From Oscillospiraceae bacterium (GTDB lineage: Bacteria > Bacillota > Clostridia > Oscillospirales > Ruminococcaceae): a DNA stretch of 63,379 nt. The notes under the pieces were generated by a model, which was not told where the DNA came from, did not search any database, and was given only the letters and a program-made list of their open reading frames with translations. The DNA lies in contig JAFZPP010000021.1 of assembly GCA_017550285.1 (NCBI GenBank), positions 85,874-149,252 of the forward strand. Direction: 5' to 3'. The position numbers and the translations under genes are program-made. Shown piece after piece: positions 25,524 through 34,142 of the stretch (within the stretch, counting starts at the first letter, position 1; every line of letters begins with the position of its first letter).

Positions 25524-28337
25524 TTATTCAACCTTGTTTCCGTTTGAAGCGAGGCGGAGCTTCCATTCGGTGAGCTCCTGCGGGGTCATGAGCACCTTGC
25601 GCGGCTTTGCACCCTCAGAGGGACCGATGATGCCCTTTTCCTCCATTTCGTCAACGATGCGCGCAGCCTTGGCATAGCCGAGCTTCAGACGCCGCTGGAG
25701 CGCCGTGGTCGAGAGCTGACCTGCATCGACGGCAAGCTCTGCCGCTTTCAGGATCAGTGCATCGTCGCCGGTCAGAGCGAGATCGTCGTCGCCGGTTTTT
25801 TCACCCTTCGCCGCCGGCACAGCCTGCTCGACGGCATCCATAATCTCTGCATCATATTCCGATGCGCCGTTCGATTTCAGGAACGATGCAACCGCTTCGA
25901 CTTCGCCGTCCGAGACAAAGCAGCCCTGTACGCGCTTCGGCTCACGCCAGCCGTTCGGATAGAACAGCAGGTCGCCGTTGCCGAGCAGTGTTTCCGCACC
26001 GGTTGTATCGAGAATGGTGCGCGAATCAACTGCGGATTTCACGCTCATGCCGATGCGGCTCGGGACATTGGACTTGATCAGACCCGTGATGACGTCAACG
26101 GTCGGGCGCTGCGTTGCGATAATCAGATGAATACCGGCGGCACGCGCCTTCTGCGCGATACGGATGACCGAGGATTCGACCTCCTTACCGCAGGTCATCA
26201 TCAGGTCGGCGAACTCGTCGATGATAATGACGATCTGGGGGAGTGTTTTCAGCTCGGGATGCTTCTCCGCGACGGCATTGTAGCCCTTCAGATCGCGGAC
26301 GCCGTGCTCAGCGCAGAGCATATAGCGGCGCTCCATTTCGAGCACTGCCCAGTTCAGCGCGCCGGCAGCCTTCTGCGGCTGCGTCACGACCGGAATCAGC
26401 AGATGCGGGATGCCGTCATAGGGCTGGAATTCGACGACCTTCGGGTCAATCAGAATCAGGCGCACTTCATCGGGCGTCGCGTGATAGAGAATGCTCATGA
26501 TGATCGAATTCGTGCAGACGGATTTTCCGGAGCCCGTGGTTCCGGCGATGATCATATGCGGCATTTTGGCAATATCGCCGAGGATGACATGTCCGTCGAT
26601 ATCCTTGCCGACAGCGAAGGTCAGCTTGCTCTGCGACTCCTGAAACTCCGTCGTTTCGAGAATTTCACGCAGCGAGACGGAATCCTTGTTGTTATTCGGC
26701 ACCTCAACGCCGACCGCAGGCTTGCCCGGAATCGGTGCTTCGATACGGACGGATTTGCCGCCGAGATTCAGACCGATATCATCGGCAAGCGCGGTGATTT
26801 TTGCGATTTTGACACCGGCGGCAGGCTGAATCTCATAGCGCGTGACCGTCGGACCGCGGCGGATGCCCGTGATGCGCACCTGCACGCCGAAGCTCTGGAG
26901 CGTCTCGACAAGCAGCTTGCCCTTTTCGCGCAGCTCCAGCGATTTATCCGCGTCATTGGCGGAGTTGTCCACATGATTGAGCAGCGAGATCGGCGGCGCG
27001 ATATAGGGGATTTCAGGTTCTTCCTGATAGATGCCCTCGTCTTCCGGCGCTTCGTCCGCGCCGTGCTCCGCTTCATCATCGCCGGAGAGCCACGGCAGGC
27101 GGTTTGTCTGCGTATCGGATTCCTGTGCAGCCTGCTCGACCATTGCCTCAAACTGTGCATCTTCATCGAGCGAGGATTTGAGCTGTTCGACGCCGCTGTT
27201 GTTTTCCGGCGTCAGACGGTTCATCTCCGCTTCGGGCACAGGCGTATCTGCATGATCGAAAATCGGCACATCGACGTCGATATTATGCAGCTCCTCGCGC
27301 TTCGGCATCTCGACCGGCTCGCCGTTTCCGGCGCCGAGAATGAACGCGACTTCCTTCATCTGCTGTTCATCCTCGCGTCTGCGGCGGCGCGGCGTCTTGA
27401 CCTGCGGCTCGGCGTCCTCATCGGGCGGCGGGGGCAGAAGCGGCTGCTTGCGCTTGCTGCCGCGGATATACTTCTGCACATTTTCGATGATGTCGGGGGC
27501 TTCCTCCTCCTCGTCATCATCATCCTCCTCTTCGTCGAGATCGTCCTCTTCATTATAGAAGTCATCGACGAAGCCTTCATAGCCGCGTGTTGCTGCATTG
27601 ACAATGCCGTTCCAGATCCAGACGAACGGCTTTGCACAGACCTCGAGCATCTCGACGATGCCGCGGTTTGTCAGCAGCATAATCAGCACAATGACAATCA
27701 GCGTAATGACGATTCTGGCGCCGACAACGTCAAATGCAGCGACGAGCGGGACAACAATGATACCGGAAATCAGACCGCCGCCGCGGAAATCCTTGCCGTT
27801 TTCAAAGAGCAGCATGACCGACTGCTTGAAGGTCATGCGCGCGCCGGTTGCGGCATCGGTGCCGAGCAGGGGATCGCCGAAGAAAATCTGCACGAGCGAG
27901 CTGACAAACAGCGTCAGCAGGACGCCCCAGACCGCTCTGCCCGAGGCAAGGCGGCTGCGGTCCTGACCGATCAGATAGCCCGTGTAGATCAGGATTGCCG
28001 GAACGAAAATCACGCCGATGCCGAAGGTGCCGAGCAGCATTTCATGGAGCGTCAGCCAGAATTTGCCGCCCGGAACGACTGCGAGCGCAGCAATCAGGAT
28101 GCCTGCGGCAAAGAGCAGAACCGACCGAAGCTGATTATTCGGCGGCTTCGGCGCGGGCGAAGCGGGCTTGGCGGCAGGCTTCGGCGCGGCTGCCGTTGTA
28201 TTGATGCGGCGTGCATTTGTTTTCCGCGGCGCAGGCTTCGGTGCGGCTTTGGCAGATGCCTTCGGCGCGGATTTCGGTGCGGATTTTTGTGTTGTCTTTT
28301 TTGCGCCGGTCTTTCCGGCTGCTTTCTTTTCAGCCAT
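25524..28337 (-). CDS. DNA translocase FtsK/SpoIIIE
   Basis: 937 residues. Residues 1-70 are Ala/Lys/Pro-rich, then four or five transmembrane helices to about 260, then an acidic linker (EEDDLDEEEDDDDEEEE) and a variable spacer. The motor has Walker A TTGSGKSVC and Walker B IVIIIDEFADLMM, and ends in a winged-helix gamma domain (LQRRLKLGYAKAARIVDEMEEKG) that reads DNA polarity. It pumps chromosomal DNA through the closing septum in division or into the forespore. With sigG and yabPQ in the window, a sporulation role is possible, but one general translocase may serve both. Confidence 0.96.
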   Translation of the reverse strand: MAEKKAAGKTGAKKTTQKSAPKSAPKASAKAAPKPAPRKTNARRINTTAAAPKPAAKPASPAPKPPNNQLRSVLLFAAGILIAALAVVPGGKFWLTLHEMLLGTFGIGVIFVPAILIYTGYLIGQDRSRLASGRAVWGVLLTLFVSSLVQIFFGDPLLGTDAATGARMTFKQSVMLLFENGKDFRGGGLISGIIVVPLVAAFDVVGARIVITLIVIVLIMLLTNRGIVEMLEVCAKPFVWIWNGIVNAATRGYEGFVDDFYNEEDDLDEEEDDDDEEEEAPDIIENVQKYIRGSKRKQPLLPPPPDEDAEPQVKTPRRRRREDEQQMKEVAFILGAGNGEPVEMPKREELHNIDVDVPIFDHADTPVPEAEMNRLTPENNSGVEQLKSSLDEDAQFEAMVEQAAQESDTQTNRLPWLSGDDEAEHGADEAPEDEGIYQEEPEIPYIAPPISLLNHVDNSANDADKSLELREKGKLLVETLQSFGVQVRITGIRRGPTVTRYEIQPAAGVKIAKITALADDIGLNLGGKSVRIEAPIPGKPAVGVEVPNNNKDSVSLREILETTEFQESQSKLTFAVGKDIDGHVILGDIAKMPHMIIAGTTGSGKSVCTNSIIMSILYHATPDEVRLILIDPKVVEFQPYDGIPHLLIPVVTQPQKAAGALNWAVLEMERRYMLCAEHGVRDLKGYNAVAEKHPELKTLPQIVIIIDEFADLMMTCGKEVESSVIRIAQKARAAGIHLIIATQRPTVDVITGLIKSNVPSRIGMSVKSAVDSRTILDTTGAETLLGNGDLLFYPNGWREPKRVQGCFVSDGEVEAVASFLKSNGASEYDAEIMDAVEQAVPAAKGEKTGDDDLALTGDDALILKAAELAVDAGQLSTTALQRRLKLGYAKAARIVDEMEEKGIIGPSEGAKPRKVLMTPQELTEWKLRLASNGNKVE

Positions 28338-28391
28338 GGTTGCACCTTTCTTTCGTAATAATCTCTGTAGGGGAATGCGCGGTACTGCGGC

Positions 28392-29213
28392 TTATGCGAA
28401 GATGCAGTAAGCGAAGGTCGCAATGCTGACGAGCAGCGTATAGATCGAAAATACGATGAAATTATCGGATTTGATCAGCCACTTGACGAGCTTGATCGCA
28501 AGGATGCCGACAATCGCCGCAACGGCAAAGCCGATCACGGTCGGGAGAATTTTGACCTCAATCGTGCCATCAAGCGCATCCTTGAGCTCCACAAGGCAGC
28601 CGCCGAGGATCGCCGGAATGCCGAGCACGAAGGAATAGCGGACGGCGGTTTCCTTTTCGAGACCTGAGAACAGACCGCCGGAGATCGTCGAGCCGGAGCG
28701 CGAAACGCCCGGGAACAGTGCCACGCACTGGAACAGACCGATCACAACGGCGTCCTTGACGGTGAGATCGCCTGCGGTTTTCTTGGTATTGCGGATGCGG
28801 CTTGCGAGGAAGAGTTCAATGGATGTAAACAGGAAGCAGCAGCCGAGAACCGGCAGCGAGATGTTCTCGAATTTATCCTTGAAGAAATAGAACGGGACGA
28901 GCAGCACCAGCGAAATAAACAGCATGATGAGCATTCTGCGGTCCGGGTTCATGGTTTTCCATTTGAATTTGCCGGTGAAGATATCCTTGACCAGCACGAA
29001 GAATTCCTTGATCAGCGCCCAGATCGTATTCCAGAATGCGATGCAGACCGCCACGAGTGTACCGAGATGCAGGATCACGAGCAGGAAGGTGCCTTCCTCG
29101 ACAGACTGTCCTGTGATCGCCTGATACAGCCTGAGATGTCCGGAGCTGGACACCGGCAGAAACTCTGTCAGTCCCTGAATAATTGCCTGAATAATCGCGT
29201 CAAAAATGGTCAT
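28392..29213 (-). CDS. uppP: Undecaprenyl-diphosphatase
   Basis: 273 residues, hydrophobic throughout (about eight helices). The BacA/UppP signatures are present: the N-terminal AIIQGLTEFLPVSSSGHL and the phosphatase-like FPGVSRSGSTISGGL. It dephosphorylates undecaprenyl diphosphate on the outer face of the membrane, recycling the lipid carrier for peptidoglycan and other wall polymers and giving bacitracin tolerance. A near-consensus promoter lies about 50 bases upstream. Confidence 0.95.
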   Translation of the reverse strand: MTIFDAIIQAIIQGLTEFLPVSSSGHLRLYQAITGQSVEEGTFLLVILHLGTLVAVCIAFWNTIWALIKEFFVLVKDIFTGKFKWKTMNPDRRMLIMLFISLVLLVPFYFFKDKFENISLPVLGCCFLFTSIELFLASRIRNTKKTAGDLTVKDAVVIGLFQCVALFPGVSRSGSTISGGLFSGLEKETAVRYSFVLGIPAILGGCLVELKDALDGTIEVKILPTVIGFAVAAIVGILAIKLVKWLIKSDNFIVFSIYTLLVSIATFAYCIFA

Positions 29214-29259
29214 GTGTTTGCCTCCTGAAATTGATTTATAAGCATAGATATACTCTTAT

Positions 29260-29288
29260 ATCATACCACATTTTTTCTTTGCTGTCAA
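29260..29288 (-). promoter_or_regulatory. Promoter of uppP
   Basis: Minus-strand TTGACA, 17 bases, TATGAT, about 50 bases upstream of the uppP start. Confidence 0.75.
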
Positions 29289-29460
29289 GGCGGGCAAGTG
29301 CCCGCGGGTATGATCCGAAGTCTGCCGAAGAAACCCGTAATCAAAGATTTGATTCACCTTTCTCAAAAGTTGGCAATGAGTCCGGAGGCGAGGCGCTTCT
29401 GCATCGCTAAGGGTATTGCGCTGTCAACCCGCGCAGACGGTTTTTATGAACCGAATCATA

Positions 29461-29500
29461 AAAAGCCGCATCATGCGGCGGAATGTCGCATGATACGGCG
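29461..29500 (-). terminator. Terminator of the ECF/ABC operon
   Basis: A stem of GCCGTATCATGCG with CGCATGATGCGGC, followed on the minus strand by TTTTTA, about 80 bases past the last gene of the operon. Confidence 0.85.
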
Positions 29501-29579
29501 TATCTGCATATCATCAGAGGTCAATTTGCTTTTTTCAGAGAACGGCTGCTGAATGCTATGTACATCTGCCTTGACAGCT

Positions 29580-31040
29580 TCATTTGCCAAGCGGACAGTT
29601 TTCCGCAGCGCAGCCGTTTTCCAGTCTGACGATATGATCGCAGCAGGAAAGGATAAATTCATGATCGTGCGTCACAACAATGACCGTCTTGCCCATATCT
29701 TTCAGCTTTTTCAGCTGGTCTGACACCTGTTTCATATGTGCAAGGTCAAGACCGCTGGTGGGTTCGTCAAAGATGATAACAGGCTTGCTTGATGCGATAC
29801 CCGAAGCAATCGCAGTACGCTGCTTCTGTCCTCCCGAAAGTGCCATATGGTGCGTATCGGCATATTCGATAAGGTCAAGCTGTGACAGTATTTCATCAGC
29901 TCTTTTTATTTTCTGCTCATCGGTCAGAGATTTATCCGTCATGCTCAGCATCACCTCGTCACGAACGCTCTCGGTGAAAAGCTGGTGGTTCACATCCTGC
30001 ATGATCATATAGCAGTGATGCAGGCGGTCTTTTGCTTTGAGCTTTTTGCCGTTCAGAGTGAGAGTGCCCCTGCATCTGCGTTCCAGTCCGCAGATATTTC
30101 TTGCAAGGGTGCTTTTGCCTGCACCGTTGTGACCGATGATCGCAATGATACGATTTGCAGGCAGTTCGAGCCGAGGAATATTGATACCGTGCTTGCCGTC
30201 CTTATAGGTAAAACAAAAATCTTCCAATAACAGCACGTCGCCTTGTATGTCTTTATTTTGGTGTGAACAGTGTATTTCGGGGCGCATCATCGGACGTATT
30301 CCCAGTTTTTCGGTGTCGGAAATTGTCAGTGCTTTTATCTCAGCAGCAGTCAGTTCTTTTGTGATTCTGCCGTTTTCGAGTATCAGCATTCTGTCTGCAA
30401 GCTCACGCAGAAAATACAGCCGATGCTCTGCAATGACGATGGTTTTTCCCTGTGACTTCCAGTCTGTCAGCACGGCTTTCAGCTTCTCTATCGCTTCACT
30501 GTCAAGATTCGATGACGGTTCATCGAGCACGATGATATCGGGCGAGAGAACATTGATGCCTGCACAGGCTATGATCTGCTTTTCACCGCCGGAAAGCTCG
30601 AAGATATTGCGGTCGAGCAGCTTTTCTATCTGCATGGAAGCAGCTGTTTCGGTGATTGCTTTCGATATTTCAGCAGGCTCACAGCACTGATTTTCAGCGG
30701 CAAAGGCGATCTCGTCAGTCGTATTCACATTGAAAAACTGCGAGAGCGGATTCTGGAAAACGCTTCCGACTTTTTTCGCTGTCTCGAATACGGGTGTATC
30801 GGGAACGCTCTCGCCGTCAATCAGCACCTCGCCGTTCCGATTTCCATTGTAATAATGGGGAATGAGTCCGTTGATCAGTCTTGTGACCGTTGTTTTGCCG
30901 CAGCCTGAACCGCCTGTCAGAACAACAAACTCGCCGTTTTGAATTGTCAGGTCAAGTCCGCTGATGCTGCCTTGTTCAACAGCCCTGCCGTCGGCATCTG
31001 TTGCGCTGTATGCAAATGTCACATTTTTGAATGCTATCAT
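29580..31040 (-). CDS. ECF transporter ATPase, two fused ABC domains (EcfA1-EcfA2 type)
   Basis: 486 residues from the ATG at 31040 (AGGTGAGAAC upstream). Two complete CbiO-like ATPase domains follow each other: the first has Walker A GGSGCGKTT and signature LSGGEKQ; the second has GHNGAGKST and LSGGQKQR. It powers an energy-coupling-factor importer together with the EcfT and S-component genes directly upstream. Fused ATPases are known for several such transporters with unusual S components. Substrate is set by the S protein. Confidence 0.93.
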   Translation of the reverse strand: MIAFKNVTFAYSATDADGRAVEQGSISGLDLTIQNGEFVVLTGGSGCGKTTVTRLINGLIPHYYNGNRNGEVLIDGESVPDTPVFETAKKVGSVFQNPLSQFFNVNTTDEIAFAAENQCCEPAEISKAITETAASMQIEKLLDRNIFELSGGEKQIIACAGINVLSPDIIVLDEPSSNLDSEAIEKLKAVLTDWKSQGKTIVIAEHRLYFLRELADRMLILENGRITKELTAAEIKALTISDTEKLGIRPMMRPEIHCSHQNKDIQGDVLLLEDFCFTYKDGKHGINIPRLELPANRIIAIIGHNGAGKSTLARNICGLERRCRGTLTLNGKKLKAKDRLHHCYMIMQDVNHQLFTESVRDEVMLSMTDKSLTDEQKIKRADEILSQLDLIEYADTHHMALSGGQKQRTAIASGIASSKPVIIFDEPTSGLDLAHMKQVSDQLKKLKDMGKTVIVVTHDHEFILSCCDHIVRLENGCAAENCPLGK

Positions 31041-31048
31041 GTTCTCAC

Positions 31049-31768
31049 CTAAAATACGAAGAATAAAACGATCATTGCCAATGCGCCGATTATCAGCAGC
31101 CGGTCGTACAGTCTGATATTGATTTGACAGATATGCGTCCGTCTGCCGCCTGCACACAGCCCCTTTGTCAGTGATGCGGCAGAAAGCTCGTCTGCAATGC
31201 GGACAGTTGACATCATGATCGGGACAAGCACATACTCAATGTAGGTAAACGGATTCTTCACACTCTGCCCGATCTCACGCATTTTCATGGCATCGTGTAT
31301 ACTGCGGTATTCCTCGCCGAGCGTCGGGAAATAACGGAACATCACAGAAAACGGAATTGTGATAAAATACGGAACATGCATTTTGTCCATTGCAGTCATA
31401 AACTCGCTGACAGAGGTGGAACGCACAGTGTACCAGCCCATCATATAGCCCGGAACAAATCTGGATAGAATGCCGCAGATTATCATGAGAATGAGATTTG
31501 CAGCACCGCTGATATGCGGGATAACACTGCCCTCACAAAATACAGATAAACCGAGAAGAATCATATATATCAATGCGGATTTTATGTGCCTGACTGTCAA
31601 GAGAAGAATAAACGGAATGGCTGCACATATCACTCTTAAAATGTATTCCGCGCCGACGGTTTTTCCGCCGACCATAATCAGACTGATCGCTGTCAGCAGA
31701 CAGAGCTTTGTTCTCGGGTCGAGTTTCAGTACACTTTTGTCCGAAGTTGATGAAAGCCCGAACGTCAT
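31049..31768 (-). CDS. ECF transporter transmembrane subunit EcfT
   Basis: 239 residues from the ATG at 31768, overlapping the S-component stop by one base (TGATG). Four or more hydrophobic helices are visible, opening with KLDPRTKLCLLTAISLIMVGG, typical of CbiQ/EcfT. The cytoplasmic coupling helices contain AMKMREIGQS, a form of the family Ala-Arg-Gly-like coupling motif. It links the ATPase to the substrate-binding S protein in the membrane. Confidence 0.9.
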   Translation of the reverse strand: MTFGLSSTSDKSVLKLDPRTKLCLLTAISLIMVGGKTVGAEYILRVICAAIPFILLLTVRHIKSALIYMILLGLSVFCEGSVIPHISGAANLILMIICGILSRFVPGYMMGWYTVRSTSVSEFMTAMDKMHVPYFITIPFSVMFRYFPTLGEEYRSIHDAMKMREIGQSVKNPFTYIEYVLVPIMMSTVRIADELSAASLTKGLCAGGRRTHICQINIRLYDRLLIIGALAMIVLFFVF

Positions 31769-32352
31769 CAGGCCATACCTGCTTTGCGGAAGTGTTTTTT
31801 GAGTACCTTTGCACCAAGCAGACCGCCGATCAGACCGCCGATGATGCACATTGCGATCATTGCGAAAAATACCCATGTCGGCGTATATCCCGTCATTTTG
31901 TCCACATATTCCTGACCGTAGCCGTCAACGAGAGAATTCAGATATGCCTCACGGAAACCGAAGAAGAATGCGATGAGCATACCCAGCAGCCATAAACTGA
32001 ACGTCGAAGAACCGATCACGCACGACTTGATGCTCTGATAATGACCGGTTTTCAGCACAGTCTCTGTCAGCAGTCCCGCACCGATGCAGAAGATGAAGAC
32101 AGGATAAGGATGTCCTGTAATGAACATGAGAACTGCAATGATAACGCTTGTAATCGTGACCATGCCGAAATGCTTGATCTTTGAAAAATACAGCATGAGC
32201 GGTATTCCTGCAAAAATCGGAACAAGCAGCGGCATAAATACCATAAAGATCGGGATAAATCCGATACAAGCGACTGCAAATGTGATCGCAAAATACAGTG
32301 CGGTAAAAATGCCGACCGTGATCAGGTCTTTGATCTCAAATTTCTTTTCCAT
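31768..32352 (-). CDS. ECF transporter S component, MptD/Trep_Strep-type
   Basis: 194 residues with about six hydrophobic helices. The start EIKDLITVGIFTALYFAITF and the end GGLIGGLLGAKVLKKHFRKAG match the membrane family named Trep_Strep or MptD, thought to be the substrate-binding unit of an ECF importer. Two ABC exporter-fold genes and a TetR gene lie upstream in the same direction. This arrangement is known from siderophore-uptake loci such as the equibactin region of Streptococcus equi. Substrate here is inferred, not shown. Confidence 0.85.
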   Translation of the reverse strand: MEKKFEIKDLITVGIFTALYFAITFAVACIGFIPIFMVFMPLLVPIFAGIPLMLYFSKIKHFGMVTITSVIIAVLMFITGHPYPVFIFCIGAGLLTETVLKTGHYQSIKSCVIGSSTFSLWLLGMLIAFFFGFREAYLNSLVDGYGQEYVDKMTGYTPTWVFFAMIAMCIIGGLIGGLLGAKVLKKHFRKAGMA

Positions 32353-32366
32353 AATTTAACTCCTCC

Positions 32367-34103
32367 TTAGTTTTTCCAGCCCGTGCTGACCGCACGTTTT
32401 GTGACCATGTTATGATAGATACCGCCCCTATCCATAAGGCTTTGATGATTGCCCGACTCAGCAATCTGTCCGTCCTTGATGACCATGATGTGATCGGCAT
32501 GCGTGATCGTATTGAGCCTGTGCGCAATGACGAGCAGCGTTTTGCCCCTGCATAGTTCGGAGATCGCCTGCTGGATATAGCTTTCATTGTCAGCGTCAAC
32601 GCTTGCAGTCGCCTCATCGAGAATGACAATGGGCGAATCTTTCAGAATGCACCTTGCAATCGAGAGCCGCTGCGCCTGACCGCCCGACAGACTTGCGCCG
32701 CCCTCGCCGATGACCGTATCAAAGCCGTCGGGAAGTTCCATGATGAAATCATAGCAGCGAGCCTTTTTCGCCGCTTCCATGACTTCTTCACGGCTTGCAT
32801 CGGGTCTGCCGAGCGCGATATTGTTGTACACCGTATCCTGAAACAGATACACCCGCTGGAATACCATACTGATATGATCCATAAGTGCTGCAAGCGGTAT
32901 CTTTCGGATATCCATACCGCGCAGAAGAATCTCGCCGGATTTTACGTCCCAGAAACGTGTCAGCAGACTTGCGACAGTCGATTTTCCGCCGCCCGACGGT
33001 CCGACCAGAGCGGTCATTGTGCCTTTATCGGACTTGAATGATACGTCTTTGAGCACGTCTTTTTCCCCGTAGGCAAATGTCACATTGCGGTATTCTATTT
33101 CGGGAGCGCTGCTGTCTGTGAGCGGCTGGGTGCCGTTGTCAGCAAGCTCCTTTTCGGCAAAGAGCGATTCGATTCTGTCCATGCAGGAATTCATGACCGT
33201 CAGCCTTGCAATCTGCCCGTAAAATGACTTCATAGGAACAAACAGATCAAACAGGAACAGCAGCATACCGATATAGAAATTCAGCGGCATCGCACCCGAA
33301 ACATAGAAATACGAAGATACAGCCAGAACGAGAACCGTACCAAATGTATAAATCAGATTGACGCCTGTCTGCCACGGTGCATGATCAAACTCGAAGTCGA
33401 GGTTGACCTTGCAGTTCAGCTCGAAGCTGTCGGTCAGCTCCTTTGATTTGTAGCCCATGAGATTGAAGGTCTTGATAATGCCGATACCCTCCGTGAAGTC
33501 AAGCACCGACTCCGTCAGCGTTTCCGAAGCCTCCTGACGTTCGTCAGAGTGGTGCAGGGTACTCTTTTTCATCGCAAAGCCGAGAGCGAGCATTCCTGCC
33601 GTAACTGTCAGGGAGATGAGCCCTAATTTCCAATCGAAGAAGAACATGAACAGCACCATGATCGTCTGCGAGAACAGGTAGCTCATCATGTCGGCTAAGG
33701 TCATCATGCAGTTTTCCTCGATGAAGACCATGTCCGTTGACAGCACGGAGCTGATCTTGCCGATATTGCCCTCTGTGAAATATCCCATCGGCAGGCGGCG
33801 GAGATGTTCACCCAGCTTCATTCGCATATCCGCAAAAATCATATAGCCTGCCGCACTTTGCAGTCTGTCGGCGAAATACTGGAACAATGCCTGCACTGCA
33901 ATACTTGCCGCAAGTGCAACAGCAATGTATAGGCAATGTTTCTTTGAGACCGTTCCCTCTATGAATGCCGTCACAACGAAATATGCAAGCATGATCGGCA
34001 TTTTCATCAGCATGCCTTTCAGAAACGAGAGGAACATTGCGCCGTAAATCCTGCCTTTGTATTTGCCCGAAACGCCGAGAATTCGTCCGATCAGTCCGAT
34101 CAT
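32367..34103 (-). CDS. ABC transporter, exporter-fold half-transporter 1
   Basis: 578 residues: an N-terminal six-helix membrane domain (to about 300), then an ATPase domain. The ATPase motifs are complete: Walker A GPSGGGKST, signature LSGGQAQR, Walker B IVILDEATASVD. It pairs with the next gene as a heterodimer. Exporter-fold heterodimers of this kind can import iron-siderophore complexes (YbtPQ, IrtAB), and the neighbouring ECF genes support an uptake function. Simple drug export is the alternative. Confidence 0.92.
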   Translation of the reverse strand: MIGLIGRILGVSGKYKGRIYGAMFLSFLKGMLMKMPIMLAYFVVTAFIEGTVSKKHCLYIAVALAASIAVQALFQYFADRLQSAAGYMIFADMRMKLGEHLRRLPMGYFTEGNIGKISSVLSTDMVFIEENCMMTLADMMSYLFSQTIMVLFMFFFDWKLGLISLTVTAGMLALGFAMKKSTLHHSDERQEASETLTESVLDFTEGIGIIKTFNLMGYKSKELTDSFELNCKVNLDFEFDHAPWQTGVNLIYTFGTVLVLAVSSYFYVSGAMPLNFYIGMLLFLFDLFVPMKSFYGQIARLTVMNSCMDRIESLFAEKELADNGTQPLTDSSAPEIEYRNVTFAYGEKDVLKDVSFKSDKGTMTALVGPSGGGKSTVASLLTRFWDVKSGEILLRGMDIRKIPLAALMDHISMVFQRVYLFQDTVYNNIALGRPDASREEVMEAAKKARCYDFIMELPDGFDTVIGEGGASLSGGQAQRLSIARCILKDSPIVILDEATASVDADNESYIQQAISELCRGKTLLVIAHRLNTITHADHIMVIKDGQIAESGNHQSLMDRGGIYHNMVTKRAVSTGWKN

Positions 34104-34142
34104 GCTCTCACCTCATTTCCGATCATCCAGTTCGCGCTTGCT

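Larger units (their letters stand above)
29214..29579. other. Intergenic region between uppP and the ECF operon
   Basis: 366 bases holding the uppP promoter and the terminator of the ECF/ABC operon. A plus-strand frame (29298-29552) is present but lacks a ribosome binding site and a sensible composition and runs through the terminator stem, so I treat the stretch as non-coding. Confidence 0.65.

Noticed and set aside
26127-28358. 743-residue open frame opposite the ftsK/spoIIIE-like gene
   Set aside because: It is the mirror of a GC-biased gene; it is rich in Arg/His/Asp, lacks a ribosome binding site and known motifs, and the opposite strand has an unmistakable translocase.
29298-29552. 84-residue plus-strand frame between uppP and the ECF operon
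   Set aside because: No ribosome binding site; runs through the terminator stem at 29461-29500.
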